Assembly (NCBI GenBank): GCA_035712345.1
Contig: DASTAY010000056.1
Coordinates: 77,409-141,408 of the forward strand
Origin: VRUE01 sp035712345
GTDB taxonomy: Bacteria; Actinomycetota; Thermoleophilia; Solirubrobacterales; 70-9
Length of the DNA stretch: 64,000 nucleotides
Direction: 5' to 3'
Shown piece by piece: positions 23,259 to 31,211 of this stretch; the stretch's first letter is position 1; each line of letters opens with the position of its first letter. The notes below the pieces were generated by a model that was given only the letters and a program-made list of their open reading frames with translations, was not told where the DNA came from and did no database searches. A program made the translations under genes and the position numbers.

Positions 23259-25523
23259 CTACCCGGTAGAGCATGGTCGTCCTCTCACCCGTACGCCCAG
23301 CGGACCGCCGCCGCCCGCCTGCAGCGGAAAGCCGGCCTCCTCCGGAAGACGCACGCGGAAGCGGAAACGCTGGCCGCCGCAGGTGCGCTGGAAGCGGTAG
23401 GGGATGCGCCAGTTGCCCTTCGCGTCGGTGCGCGTCGTGCGGAAGGTCTGCCATTCGCCGGAGAGCAGCACCTGCAGCTCGACCAGCTTGCCGCGCGCCG
23501 GGAGCGGTCGGCCGGCGACTCGCCCGCTGAAGGTGACCGACCGCCCATTCAGGACGTGCTTCGGCGCAATCTTGAAGCTCGATCTGGCCTTGACCAGCAG
23601 CGTCACGACGTCTTCCACCGGCAGCGTCGTCGCGGTGCCGGGATAGACGAAGCGCAGCCGGCTCGAGGCCCGTGCCCGCAGGGCGAGCGAGAAGTGACCT
23701 TCGGGACCCGTGGTCAACGTGGCGGCCAGCGCTTCGCTGCCTTCGGGGGAGCGCGAGTAGACGCGCACCGGAGCGGCGGCGATCGGCTTGCCTTCGCGGT
23801 CGAGGAGTCTGCCCGCGAAGCGCATCTGCCGTCCGAACTCGACCTTGGCCTCCGGCTTCAGCGCCCGCACGGTCCGGCTCACCTTGTGGGACTTGCCGTG
23901 GCGGTGGACGGTCCGGCGCACCCGCCGCTTTCCGACCACGCCCGCCTTGATCGAGGTCGTGACTCGCAGTGGCAGCATCACCCGCATCGGCTGGCCGTCG
24001 AGCCGCTGATCGGTGCTCGCCTCGTTGCCGGCCACATCGTGGGCGGTGGCGTGGAGTTCGTATTCGCCGGGCGGCAGCGCCGCATCATCGATCCGCGTCA
24101 CCAGGTGGCTGCCTTCCTGGCTGGTCGGCAGCTCCTGCCAGACGCCGGAGCCGGCGCGGCTGATCTCGATTTCCCCGCCGCCGAGACCCGAGAGGGGATC
24201 GGTGACGAGGACCGAGACGCGCGTGGGGTCGTCGGCGCGAGCGCCCTCGAAGCCGAGCGTCGGCGGTTCGGGGTCGTAGCGCAGCTTGACCGGCACCGAG
24301 GCGTTGGCGGGCTGCTGGTTTCCGGCGGCGTCTTCGCGCCACAGCGAAAGTTCCCATTCCCCGGGCGCGGGCACGGCGAGGCCTTCGATCGCGGCCACCT
24401 GGGGTTCTGCGCGAGTCCCGGTCACGCATTCGCCCCCTCCTGCCAGGCAGAGCCGGTAGTGGGCGGCGATGATCGGCGCCCGGTCGGGTTCGGGCGGGTC
24501 TTCCCAGGCGAGGTCGAAGTCGTTTCGGTTTCGCCACGCTTCTCCGCCTCCGACCCCCACCGGCACCGCGCCCGGCGGCGTGTTGTCGATCCGCACGGTC
24601 GCCGAGGGCGAGTCGGCGGTGTTGCCCGCCGTGTCTTCCGCGGTGACGTGCATTTCCTGGGTGCCTTCGGGAAGCTGGCGAGTATCGACTTCAATCTGTC
24701 CGGGGCCGTTCGGACATGGAACACGCTGGGAGTAGTCGCATGGACGCGGGCCGGCCTTACGCACCAAGCCTCCGATCCAGCCCTGCGCACTCTTGACCCC
24801 GACGTTGTCAGAGGCTTCGTAGCCGATGCTCTGCATCCCGCTCACCCATTCGCCCCGTGCCAGCGGACCGTCGGCGAGGATCGAGACTGCCGGGCCGAGA
24901 GAATCGGAGACCGTCGCTTCGGCGGTGAACGTCTGGAAGTAGTTGAGGCCACGAGCCGAGCAGAACTGGTGTGAGGAGGCGCCGACGCAGACGACCCGCT
25001 GGACGATCCGGGTCGCGCCGCCGAGGTCGTAGCTGCGCGGACGGGGCCAGCTCGAGGCCTGCGCGTGCGCTGCGCCGGGGCAGTGGTGGTTGGCGCGGAC
25101 GTTCTTGATCGCGACCGAGGAGCCGTCCGGGCGCAGGGCGTAGAGCTGCAGCGCGTAGCGGCAGTCCCGCCGGTGCGCGTGACCTGACCAGCGCAGCCGC
25201 GAGAACGAGGTGCCCGAGGGCGCGTCGAGGACGAATGCCGATTGCGCTCCGTGGGCCACCCGGCCTCCGCGCGTCACGTTGGCGGTCACCAGCCCGCGCA
25301 GCCCCGGCCCCAGGGGATTGCACGCACGCCTCCAGCGCATGCCGCGAGTCGCAAAGTTTTCGAAGGCGCCGCTGGCGAAGTTGCCGGCGTCGGCCTGGCA
25401 GGCGTCGATCGTGAATTCGCCCGCCTCGGCCCGCCTCGGATATGCAAAACCAACCAAGGCGATCGCAAGCCCGACCAGCAGCACGAGTGCCGTCCGGCTC
25501 GCTGGTCTCCGCGCCCGCCGCAT
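23259..25523 (-). CDS. Large secreted Ig-like surface protein
   Basis: 754 aa. Signal peptide LVLLVGLAIALVGFAYPRRA, then a jelly-roll-like N-terminal part of about 200 residues with cysteines, then several Ig/cadherin-like modules (VTAEDTAGNTADSPSATVRI, LWREDAAGNQQ, ATAHDVAGNEAS) and two C-terminal carbohydrate-regulatory-like beta modules (MRFAGRLLDREGKPIAAAPV; VTFSGRVAGRPLPARGKLV). This architecture is frequent in Solirubrobacterales. Start is the ATG at 25521-25523 that abuts the stop of the sigma gene (TGATG). It may be an adhesin displayed when the sigma factor is on. Confidence 0.8.
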   Translation of the reverse strand: MRRARRPASRTALVLLVGLAIALVGFAYPRRAEAGEFTIDACQADAGNFASGAFENFATRGMRWRRACNPLGPGLRGLVTANVTRGGRVAHGAQSAFVLDAPSGTSFSRLRWSGHAHRRDCRYALQLYALRPDGSSVAIKNVRANHHCPGAAHAQASSWPRPRSYDLGGATRIVQRVVCVGASSHQFCSARGLNYFQTFTAEATVSDSLGPAVSILADGPLARGEWVSGMQSIGYEASDNVGVKSAQGWIGGLVRKAGPRPCDYSQRVPCPNGPGQIEVDTRQLPEGTQEMHVTAEDTAGNTADSPSATVRIDNTPPGAVPVGVGGGEAWRNRNDFDLAWEDPPEPDRAPIIAAHYRLCLAGGGECVTGTRAEPQVAAIEGLAVPAPGEWELSLWREDAAGNQQPANASVPVKLRYDPEPPTLGFEGARADDPTRVSVLVTDPLSGLGGGEIEISRAGSGVWQELPTSQEGSHLVTRIDDAALPPGEYELHATAHDVAGNEASTDQRLDGQPMRVMLPLRVTTSIKAGVVGKRRVRRTVHRHGKSHKVSRTVRALKPEAKVEFGRQMRFAGRLLDREGKPIAAAPVRVYSRSPEGSEALAATLTTGPEGHFSLALRARASSRLRFVYPGTATTLPVEDVVTLLVKARSSFKIAPKHVLNGRSVTFSGRVAGRPLPARGKLVELQVLLSGEWQTFRTTRTDAKGNWRIPYRFQRTCGGQRFRFRVRLPEEAGFPLQAGGGGPLGVRVRGRPCSTG

Positions 25524-26857
25524 CACGGCCCTCCGAACTGTGGCCCGCTGCCCGAGACGGGAGCGGGTCTTTCTTGCGGAGCCGATTCGGAGCCCTTGGA
25601 TTCGGAAGATGCTTCGCTCGTTTCCACGTAGTCGGGCGAGGCCGGTTCGAAGGTCTGTTCGGGCGGCGGCGGGGGCGCCGGTTCGGGAGTGGTCGTCGGT
25701 TCGGTTTCGACTGGCGGCGCTTCGGCTTCTTCGGTGGTGGCAGGCGGCGGTTCTTCGCTGACCGGAGGCGGGGTCGCCGAGGCCGGTTCTTCGGGTTCGG
25801 GCGGCGGCGAGGGCTTGGGCTTGCTTTCCTGCGTGCCGCCGATCAGCCCAGCGGCCGCGCCCAGCGGGTTCACGCCCTGCTGGGCGCAGTAGGTGGCACC
25901 GCTGCCGAGCGTCACGCAGCCCGCGACCACGGCCGCGACGGCACCCGGGTGCGCCCCGGCGAGCGGGGTCGGGTCGACAGCCCGGTAGTAGGCGGTCGCG
26001 GCGTGCTGCTTGAGCTGGGTTCCGCCGTCGACGACCTGCTGCTTGAGCGTGGAGACCGCCTCGGTCGTGCGATGCGCCAGCCGCGCGAGCATCCCCGGGC
26101 TGGCTCCTTCGGCCGCAGCGGGAAGCGGCAGCAGCGCGCCGACCTTCTCGCGCCACACGCTCAGCCGCTCGCTGAAGAGCTCACAGCGCCGGCATTGGTC
26201 AAGGTGCAGTCGGGCGTGGGCGGCTTCGGCGGAGGTGGCGAGCCCGCAGGCAAAGCGCATGACCAAAGGCTCGCCGCGCTCGCAGCCGCCACCGGCGCGC
26301 TCGGCGAGCGCGTCGCGTGCCTTGCTGACGATGTCGAGCAGGTCGCGCTTGACGATCCGCTCGGAGATGCCGAGGCGCGCGGCGATCTCGGGGCGCTTGA
26401 AGCCCGCCCCGTACAGCGCCAAGACCTCGCGCTGGCGCTCTGAGAGCGAGGAGGAGACCTCCTCGACCAGTTCGGACAGGTCGGCTCTGCTCTCGTGGGA
26501 GAGCGCCCGCTCCTCGGGGCCGGGGTCGGGCGCTTCGATCTCCTGCAGCGTCAGCGCGCCCGGGTCCATCGGGCACTCGTGGAACCTGTGCAGTGGCGCT
26601 TCCTTGCCGAGGAGGCGATGGGCGGTGGTGCGAATCCAGGTGTAGACCTGGGCGGGAGTGGAGATGCCCTCCGCCCGGTCGAAGAAGCGCTTGCAGGCGG
26701 TCTGTATCGCGTCCTCGACCTCCTCCTCCGTGCGTCCCGGGTTCTTCGCGGCCAATTGCGCGCGCAGTTGCTCCCCATGCTCGCCCTGCAGGACACCGGC
26801 GAACAGCTCCTCGACGTCGCCGATCTCGGCTTCGGTCTTGGTGCGAGCAAGGCCCAT
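25523..26857 (-). CDS. ECF sigma factor fused to anti-sigma (ZAS) and transmembrane domain
   Basis: 444 aa. Sigma region 2 at about 15-90 (EEEVEDAIQTACKRFFDRAE, VYTWIRTTAHRLL) and region 4 at about 130-185 (LSERQREVLALYGAGFKRPE, ARLGISERIVKRDLLDI) form an ECF sigma factor. In the same chain follows an anti-sigma zinc motif HLDQCRRC (H218, C222, C225), a membrane span at about 302-320 and a Pro/Glu/Thr-rich outer tail. So sigma, anti-sigma and a likely sensor tail are one protein. Start is ATG 26855-26857, only 5 nt after the -10 block, so the mRNA is probably leaderless. It likely drives its own gene, arsR and the transfer operon. Confidence 0.85.
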   Translation of the reverse strand: MGLARTKTEAEIGDVEELFAGVLQGEHGEQLRAQLAAKNPGRTEEEVEDAIQTACKRFFDRAEGISTPAQVYTWIRTTAHRLLGKEAPLHRFHECPMDPGALTLQEIEAPDPGPEERALSHESRADLSELVEEVSSSLSERQREVLALYGAGFKRPEIAARLGISERIVKRDLLDIVSKARDALAERAGGGCERGEPLVMRFACGLATSAEAAHARLHLDQCRRCELFSERLSVWREKVGALLPLPAAAEGASPGMLARLAHRTTEAVSTLKQQVVDGGTQLKQHAATAYYRAVDPTPLAGAHPGAVAAVVAGCVTLGSGATYCAQQGVNPLGAAAGLIGGTQESKPKPSPPPEPEEPASATPPPVSEEPPPATTEEAEAPPVETEPTTTPEPAPPPPPEQTFEPASPDYVETSEASSESKGSESAPQERPAPVSGSGPQFGGP

Positions 26858-26862
26858 CACTA

Positions 26863-26891
26863 CTAAAGAGGGAATTCGCGAGAAAGTGGAC
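26863..26891 (-). promoter_or_regulatory. Auto-regulated ECF-type promoter of the sigma gene
   Basis: Minus strand GTCCACTTT, 10 nt, CCCTCTTTAG. Third copy of the element's promoter motif, immediately before the sigma factor start, fitting auto-activation. Confidence 0.62.
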
Positions 26892-27131
26892 CCCTCGCGT
26901 GATGGCGCTGTGCTTGCCACGGACGCCTCCGGGTGACCTGGAGCCTCGACTACCGGACTCCGATTACTCTAGCGCCATACCCACTTTTGTGTAGTTCAAT
27001 CAAGCTACGAGCCAGCGGCGAAACTCCCGCCCGCGTGGCCTACCGCGACCAGCGAGCGCAGCAATGAACTGCTCGCGCGACCCCGGATCGCCGTCGTGGG
27101 CCTCACGGGATCGCCTGCGCGGGTGTGAAGA
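26892..27131. other. Non-coding spacer at the edge of the element
   Basis: About 240 bp without a supportable gene between the sigma promoter and the MarR terminator. It is locally less GC-rich (around 26960-27005) than its surroundings. No tRNA or clear direct repeat was seen. It may hold the element boundary, since gene content changes here, but I could not identify an att sequence. Confidence 0.3.
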
Positions 27132-27155
27132 GCGCGGGGTCGGCTCGCCCCGCGC
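27132..27155 (-). terminator. Hairpin after marR
   Basis: Perfect 8-bp stem GCGCGGGG / CCCCGCGC with an 8-nt loop, starting 4 nt past the MarR stop on the minus strand. No T-run, as is common in high-GC actinobacteria. Confidence 0.55.
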
Positions 27156-27158
27156 CGC

Positions 27159-27542
27159 TCATCCCATCAACGAGCCCAGCCGCCGCAGCTCCTCCAGATG
27201 CGCCTCAGAGAGTTTGCGAATCAGGCGCTCGCCCGCCGTGGTCAGCCACACGTGGATGACGCGATGATCAGCGCCGTCGCGGCTGCGCTCCACGTAGCCG
27301 GCCCGCTCGGCCCGGTCGACGAGCTCGACGACGCTGTGATGATGAGAGGAGAGATACTCGGCGACCTCGCCGATCGTCGGACCGCTCCGCCCAGGGTGGC
27401 CCTTGACCGCGAGCAGCAGCTGGTGCTGGGCGGGAGTGAGGCCCGCCGCTCGTGCCTGCTCCTCACTCCAGCGCAGGAAACGTCGCAGGTCGGCGCGGAA
27501 GCCGAGCAACTTGGCGTAGTCGGCCTGTTTCATGCGGGCCAT
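27159..27542 (-). CDS. MarR-family transcriptional regulator
   Basis: 127 aa winged-helix protein: GLTPAQHQLLLAVKGHPGRS, PTIGEVAEYLSSHHHSVVEL as recognition helix, then AERAGYVERSRDGADHRVIH with the DxR wing motif, and a dimerisation helix (RKLSEAHLEELRRL). It follows the CLC gene with a 1-nt gap, so both are one operon, and probably controls it in response to a small anion or phenolic ligand. Confidence 0.85.
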   Translation of the reverse strand: MARMKQADYAKLLGFRADLRRFLRWSEEQARAAGLTPAQHQLLLAVKGHPGRSGPTIGEVAEYLSSHHHSVVELVDRAERAGYVERSRDGADHRVIHVWLTTAGERLIRKLSEAHLEELRRLGSLMG

Positions 27543-27543
27543 C

Positions 27544-29193
27544 TCAACCGACCCTCTCTCTTACTCCGTTGCGACGCCCGAAGCCGATCAGGTCCAGCGG
27601 TCGCAACACCCGTTCGCTGTGGCGGTCCTCGTGCAGGTCGCGGAGGCGCCCCTGCAGGAGCTGCTCGAGGTTGACCGAGCCGAGCACGCAGCTGGGATCG
27701 GAGCGCTGCAGCACCGGCAGCTCGGTGTATCCGGACTCGGCCATCACGTAGGCGACATGGCGAAGCGTGTCATCGGCGTAGACGGCGGGTGGCGTATGCG
27801 CGCCGGGCGGCGCGAGGGAGCCTCCGCTCATCACGTCCCCTACGAACAGGACCTCGAGCGGGTCAACGCTGTATTCGCGGGTCAGGTGCAGGCCGCGGCG
27901 GGCGATCTTCTCGGTCAGGACCGAGCGGCGCAGGATGAGCACCGAGACGACGAAGGCAACCGTCGAGCCGATCAGGAGCGGCAGCAGCGCTTCGTAGCGA
28001 TGGGTCAGCTCGAGCGCGAAAACGACGCCGGTGAGCGGCGAGCGCATCACGCCTCCAAGTACACCCGCCAGCCCGATCAGGGGCCAGAAGCCGGCGGCGA
28101 CGTGGGGGAATATCTCGGCCTCCAGGCCACCGAGCGCGCCGCCGATCATCAGCATCGGCGCCAACACCCCGCCCGAGGTTCCCGAACCCAGCGAGAGCGA
28201 CCAGATCAGCGTCTTCACGACTAGGATGCCGACGATCAAATCGAGGGCGATCGAGCCGTTCAGCTCGGCGTCGACCACGTTATAGCCGACGCCGAGGGCC
28301 TGGGGGACGACCAGGCCGCCGAGGCCGACGATCAGCCCTCCGATCGCCGGCCACCACATCCAGTGGATCGGCAGGCGATGGAACGTGTCCTCGGAAAGGT
28401 AGACGAGGCTGGTTGCGACAAGAGCGAGCAGGCCGGCGAGGGCTCCTGCCACGACGCAGAGCCCGTAGATGCCGGCGTCGAGGTGGAGCGCTCCCGTGGG
28501 CGTCGGGAAGATCGCGCCGGAGCCCAGCAGGGGAACGCGCACAATCGTTGCCACCGCGACCGCGCTGACAACCGGAACGAAGCTGCGCGGGCGCCACTCG
28601 AAGAGCAGCAGCTCTACGGCGAGCAATACCGAGGCGAGCGGGGCGTTGAAGGTCGCCGCCATCCCGGCCGCCGCCCCGGCGACGAGCAGCGTCTTTCGCT
28701 CATCGGCAGTGAGGTGGAGCAGCTGCGCGGAGATCGAGCCGAAGGCGCCGCCGGTCATGATGATTGGCCCCTCGGCTCCGAACGGGCCGCCGGTGCCGAT
28801 CGCAACCGCCGAGGCGAGCGGCTTCAGAAGTGCAACCCGCGGTTGCACCTTACTGCCGGAGATGAGGATCGACTCGATCGCCTCGGGAATGCCGTGGCCG
28901 CGGATCTTCTCTGAGCCAAAGCGTGCCAGCAGGCCGATCACCAAACCGCCGCAGACCGGCGCCAGCAAGATCAACAGCGGCGCGTGGTGTCCTTCGCCGG
29001 GCGCCACCAGAGCGGTGCCATATCGCTGGTAGAAGACCGCGTTGGTGATCAGACCGATCAGGCGCAAGAGACACCAGGCCACGCCGGCGCTGAGTGCCCC
29101 GATCGGCAGCGCGAGGGCGGCGATCACGAGGGTCCGTCGAGTAGTCGTGAAGTCGCCGAGATGGCTGAGGTCGGTTCGATCCGGGCCGCTCAT
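27544..29193 (-). CDS. CLC-family chloride channel/antiporter with CBS domains
   Basis: 549 aa. The CLC filter motifs are present: RGHGIPEA (for GSGIP), GTGGPFGAEGP with the gating glutamate that marks proton-coupled antiporters, and GSGTSGGVLAP for the third loop. About ten hydrophobic segments cover residues 25-430. The last about 100 residues hold a CBS pair (VGDVMSGGSLAPP, RHVAYVMAESGYTELPVLQR), a nucleotide-binding regulatory unit. ATG at 29191-29193 is preferred over an in-frame start at 29247. It exchanges chloride or nitrate-like anions for protons; its place just before a nitrate island is suggestive only. Confidence 0.9.
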   Translation of the reverse strand: MSGPDRTDLSHLGDFTTTRRTLVIAALALPIGALSAGVAWCLLRLIGLITNAVFYQRYGTALVAPGEGHHAPLLILLAPVCGGLVIGLLARFGSEKIRGHGIPEAIESILISGSKVQPRVALLKPLASAVAIGTGGPFGAEGPIIMTGGAFGSISAQLLHLTADERKTLLVAGAAAGMAATFNAPLASVLLAVELLLFEWRPRSFVPVVSAVAVATIVRVPLLGSGAIFPTPTGALHLDAGIYGLCVVAGALAGLLALVATSLVYLSEDTFHRLPIHWMWWPAIGGLIVGLGGLVVPQALGVGYNVVDAELNGSIALDLIVGILVVKTLIWSLSLGSGTSGGVLAPMLMIGGALGGLEAEIFPHVAAGFWPLIGLAGVLGGVMRSPLTGVVFALELTHRYEALLPLLIGSTVAFVVSVLILRRSVLTEKIARRGLHLTREYSVDPLEVLFVGDVMSGGSLAPPGAHTPPAVYADDTLRHVAYVMAESGYTELPVLQRSDPSCVLGSVNLEQLLQGRLRDLHEDRHSERVLRPLDLIGFGRRNGVRERVG

Positions 29194-29344
29194 CGTGTTC
29201 AAACATATCGGCTCACGATCTAATTTAGTGCGGCCACCGGGAAGCACCGCCTCGGCGACGTCGTCTTGCCTTGCGGCAACGGAGGGCAGGCAATCTATGA
29301 GGACACCTCAGCAGCGCAATCCCCAACTCGGCTAGGTTCCTCGC

Positions 29345-29899
29345 ATGCAGCAGGGAGAGGTGCCGCGCATCGCCCCCGGCACGCGCCGGGATCTCGGTTT
29401 TGTCAACGCGGCGATCGTCAAGCTCAGTGGCCTCGCCGTTCGCGGCAAGCCACCGAATATCTTCGCGACCCTTGCTCGCAACCGGCGGCTCTTCCGCCGC
29501 TGGCTCTGGTTCGCGGGTGGGCTGATGCCGGGCGGCAAGCTGCCGCGCCGGGACACCGAGCTGGTGGTCCTGCGCGTTGCCCACAACACCGGCAGCGAAT
29601 ACGAGTGGGCGCAGCATGAGCGGATCGCCCAGCGTGCCGGCCTGGGCGAGGCGGAGGTCTCCCGTGTGCGCGAGGGGCCCGGTGCGCAGGGATGGTCCGA
29701 GCGCCAGGCGGCGTTGCTCGCCGCCGCTGACGCGATGCACGCCGACGGCTCGATCGGCGATGAGCTCTGGGCTCGCCTCGACGCCCAGCTCGACGAGCCG
29801 CGGCTGATTGAGCTCTGCATGCTGATCGGTCACTACGAGATGCTCGCGATGACGCTCAACACGCTCCGCGTGCAAGCCGACTTCCCCGCCCGCCTATGA
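29345..29899 (+). CDS. Carboxymuconolactone decarboxylase-family protein
   Basis: 184 aa. The AhpD/CMD core is seen at about 55-125: LPRRDTELVVLRVAHNTGSE, then EYEWAQHERIAQRAGLGEAE. The CxxC pair of peroxidase-type AhpD proteins is absent; the Glu/His pattern fits CMD-type decarboxylases or detoxifying relatives. The end (LIELCMLIGHYEMLAMTLNT) is the usual C-terminal helix. It is followed 70 bp later by an SDR gene on the same strand, so the two may act on one substrate, which cannot be named. Confidence 0.82.
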   Translation: MQQGEVPRIAPGTRRDLGFVNAAIVKLSGLAVRGKPPNIFATLARNRRLFRRWLWFAGGLMPGGKLPRRDTELVVLRVAHNTGSEYEWAQHERIAQRAGLGEAEVSRVREGPGAQGWSERQAALLAAADAMHADGSIGDELWARLDAQLDEPRLIELCMLIGHYEMLAMTLNTLRVQADFPARL

Positions 29900-29969
29900 C
29901 GGCAGGCCCGGCCGCAGCTCATCTCCCGCTGCGCGAGGCTGCCCATCTGGGGAGCCTCGACCGAGACCG

Positions 29970-30821
29970 ATGAAAGGAGATCTGCGCGACAAGCGCTGCC
30001 TGATCACGGGAGCGGCGAGTGGGATCGGCAGGGCGACGGCAATCGCCGCGGCGCGGCGAGGCGCCGTTCTCTTTCTCACCGACATCCAGGATGAGGCCCT
30101 CGAGCGAGTCGCTGAGGAGATCCGCGGCTCCGGCGGCGCGGTCGCCTATGCGAAGGCGATCGACGTGACCGAGCAGGCGGCCGTCACCACGATGGCGGCG
30201 GAGATCCACAGCGCGCACGGCAGCCTGGACGTGGTGATGAACATCGCGGGCGTCTCCACCTGGGGGACGATCGAGCGCCTCGATCAAAGCGATTGGCGGA
30301 AAATGGTCGAGGTCAACCTGATGGGGCCGATCGTGGTGCTGGAAGCATTCGTGCCGCCGATGATCGCGGCGCGGCGCGGCGGCTATCTCGTCAACGTCTC
30401 CTCTGCCGCCGGCCTCTTCGGCCTGCCTTGGCACGGCGCCTACAGCGCCTCCAAGTACGGCCTGCGGGGGGTCTCGGAGGTGCTGCGCACCGACCTGCGC
30501 CGGCACGGAATCGGCGTCAGCCTCGTCTGCCCTGGAGCGGTGCGCACGCCGCTGGTCGGCACGGTCGAAATCCGTGGCGTCGATCGCGAAGCGCCGGTGA
30601 TGCGCAAGTTGATCGAGCGCTTCGAGCGCCACGCGGTCAGACCCGAGCACGTCGCCGAGAGGATCTTCGCCGCGATCAAGCGCAACCGCTACCTGGTCTT
30701 CACCTCCACCGACATCCACGCCCTCTACCTGGTGCAGCGCTACGTGCCGCCGCTCTACTGGATGGTGATGCGCGTCATGGAGGGCCAGCTGACCAAGGCC
30801 GCTCGCCGCTCCCGACGCTGA
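29970..30821 (+). CDS. Short-chain dehydrogenase/reductase
   Basis: 283 aa. Classical SDR: cofactor motif TGAASGIG at about 13-20, NIAG at about 91, catalytic Ser in VNVSSAAGLFG, YSASK with the Tyr and Lys of the active site, and PGAVRTPL after it. An acidic residue (LFLTDIQDE) after beta-2 suggests NAD(H) preference. The C-terminal 60 residues (YLVFTSTDIHALYLVQRYVP) are hydrophobic and may touch the membrane, as in SDRs acting on lipids. Substrate unknown. Confidence 0.88.
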   Translation: MKGDLRDKRCLITGAASGIGRATAIAAARRGAVLFLTDIQDEALERVAEEIRGSGGAVAYAKAIDVTEQAAVTTMAAEIHSAHGSLDVVMNIAGVSTWGTIERLDQSDWRKMVEVNLMGPIVVLEAFVPPMIAARRGGYLVNVSSAAGLFGLPWHGAYSASKYGLRGVSEVLRTDLRRHGIGVSLVCPGAVRTPLVGTVEIRGVDREAPVMRKLIERFERHAVRPEHVAERIFAAIKRNRYLVFTSTDIHALYLVQRYVPPLYWMVMRVMEGQLTKAARRSRR

Positions 30822-30911
30822 GAGGGTGTCGATGTCGCGTCTTCTCTTTTGCGTCGTTCTGAGACGACCTGAATAGATACCTGCTCTGTCTCGAACCCTT
30901 GGCTTGAGCGT

Positions 30912-31118
30912 CTATTCAGAATCTGATCGCGGTCGATGCTCCAGATAGGCCAGGAGAGCCGGATCGCTCGAGCGCAGTTGGTCAACGGGCTCGCCGGTGC
31001 AGGCACAGAGGTCGACGACTGCGTCCTCCTTGGTCAGGCTCTTCGTCCGCCAGATCGCTCCGCTCTCCTCCCACTTGGTCAAGGTGTCGAGTGGCGAGAC
31101 GTCCACTCCGAAGACCAT
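30912..31118 (-). CDS. Small orphan protein near nitrite reductase
   Basis: 68 aa, starting at ATG 31116-31118, divergent from the nitrite/sulfite reductase gene. The centre reads VVDLCACTGEPVDQL, with a CxC pair followed by a Pro-containing turn, and both ends are polar. No family is recognised; the Shine-Dalgarno is weak (GGGGCC). It shares the regulatory region that holds the TTTCACA-N7-TGTGTTT repeat, so it could belong to the nitrate regulon. It may also be a chance frame. Confidence 0.4.
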   Translation of the reverse strand: MVFGVDVSPLDTLTKWEESGAIWRTKSLTKEDAVVDLCACTGEPVDQLRSSDPALLAYLEHRPRSDSE

Positions 31119-31159
31119 ACCGGCCCCGAAATACCTGAATCCCGGTCAGGTTTTGCTAT

Positions 31160-31180
31160 TTTCACATTCTGACTGTGTTT
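31160..31180. promoter_or_regulatory. Inverted repeat before the nitrite/sulfite reductase gene
   Basis: TTTCACA-N7-TGTGTTT, 32 bp before the start codon. The same layout, with perfect arms TTACACA and TGTGTAA, occurs at 41704-41724, and a half-site TTACACA lies before narG. Probably the site of a nitrate/oxygen-linked regulator. Confidence 0.5.
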
Positions 31181-31211
31181 AGCCCGCTCAACCGGCAGGA
31201 GGATTGACTTC

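Noticed and set aside
26985..27000. CCACTTTTGTGTAG as a fourth ECF promoter
   Set aside because: Only the CCACTTT part matches; the second block at 10-nt spacing is missing and no gene follows on that strand.
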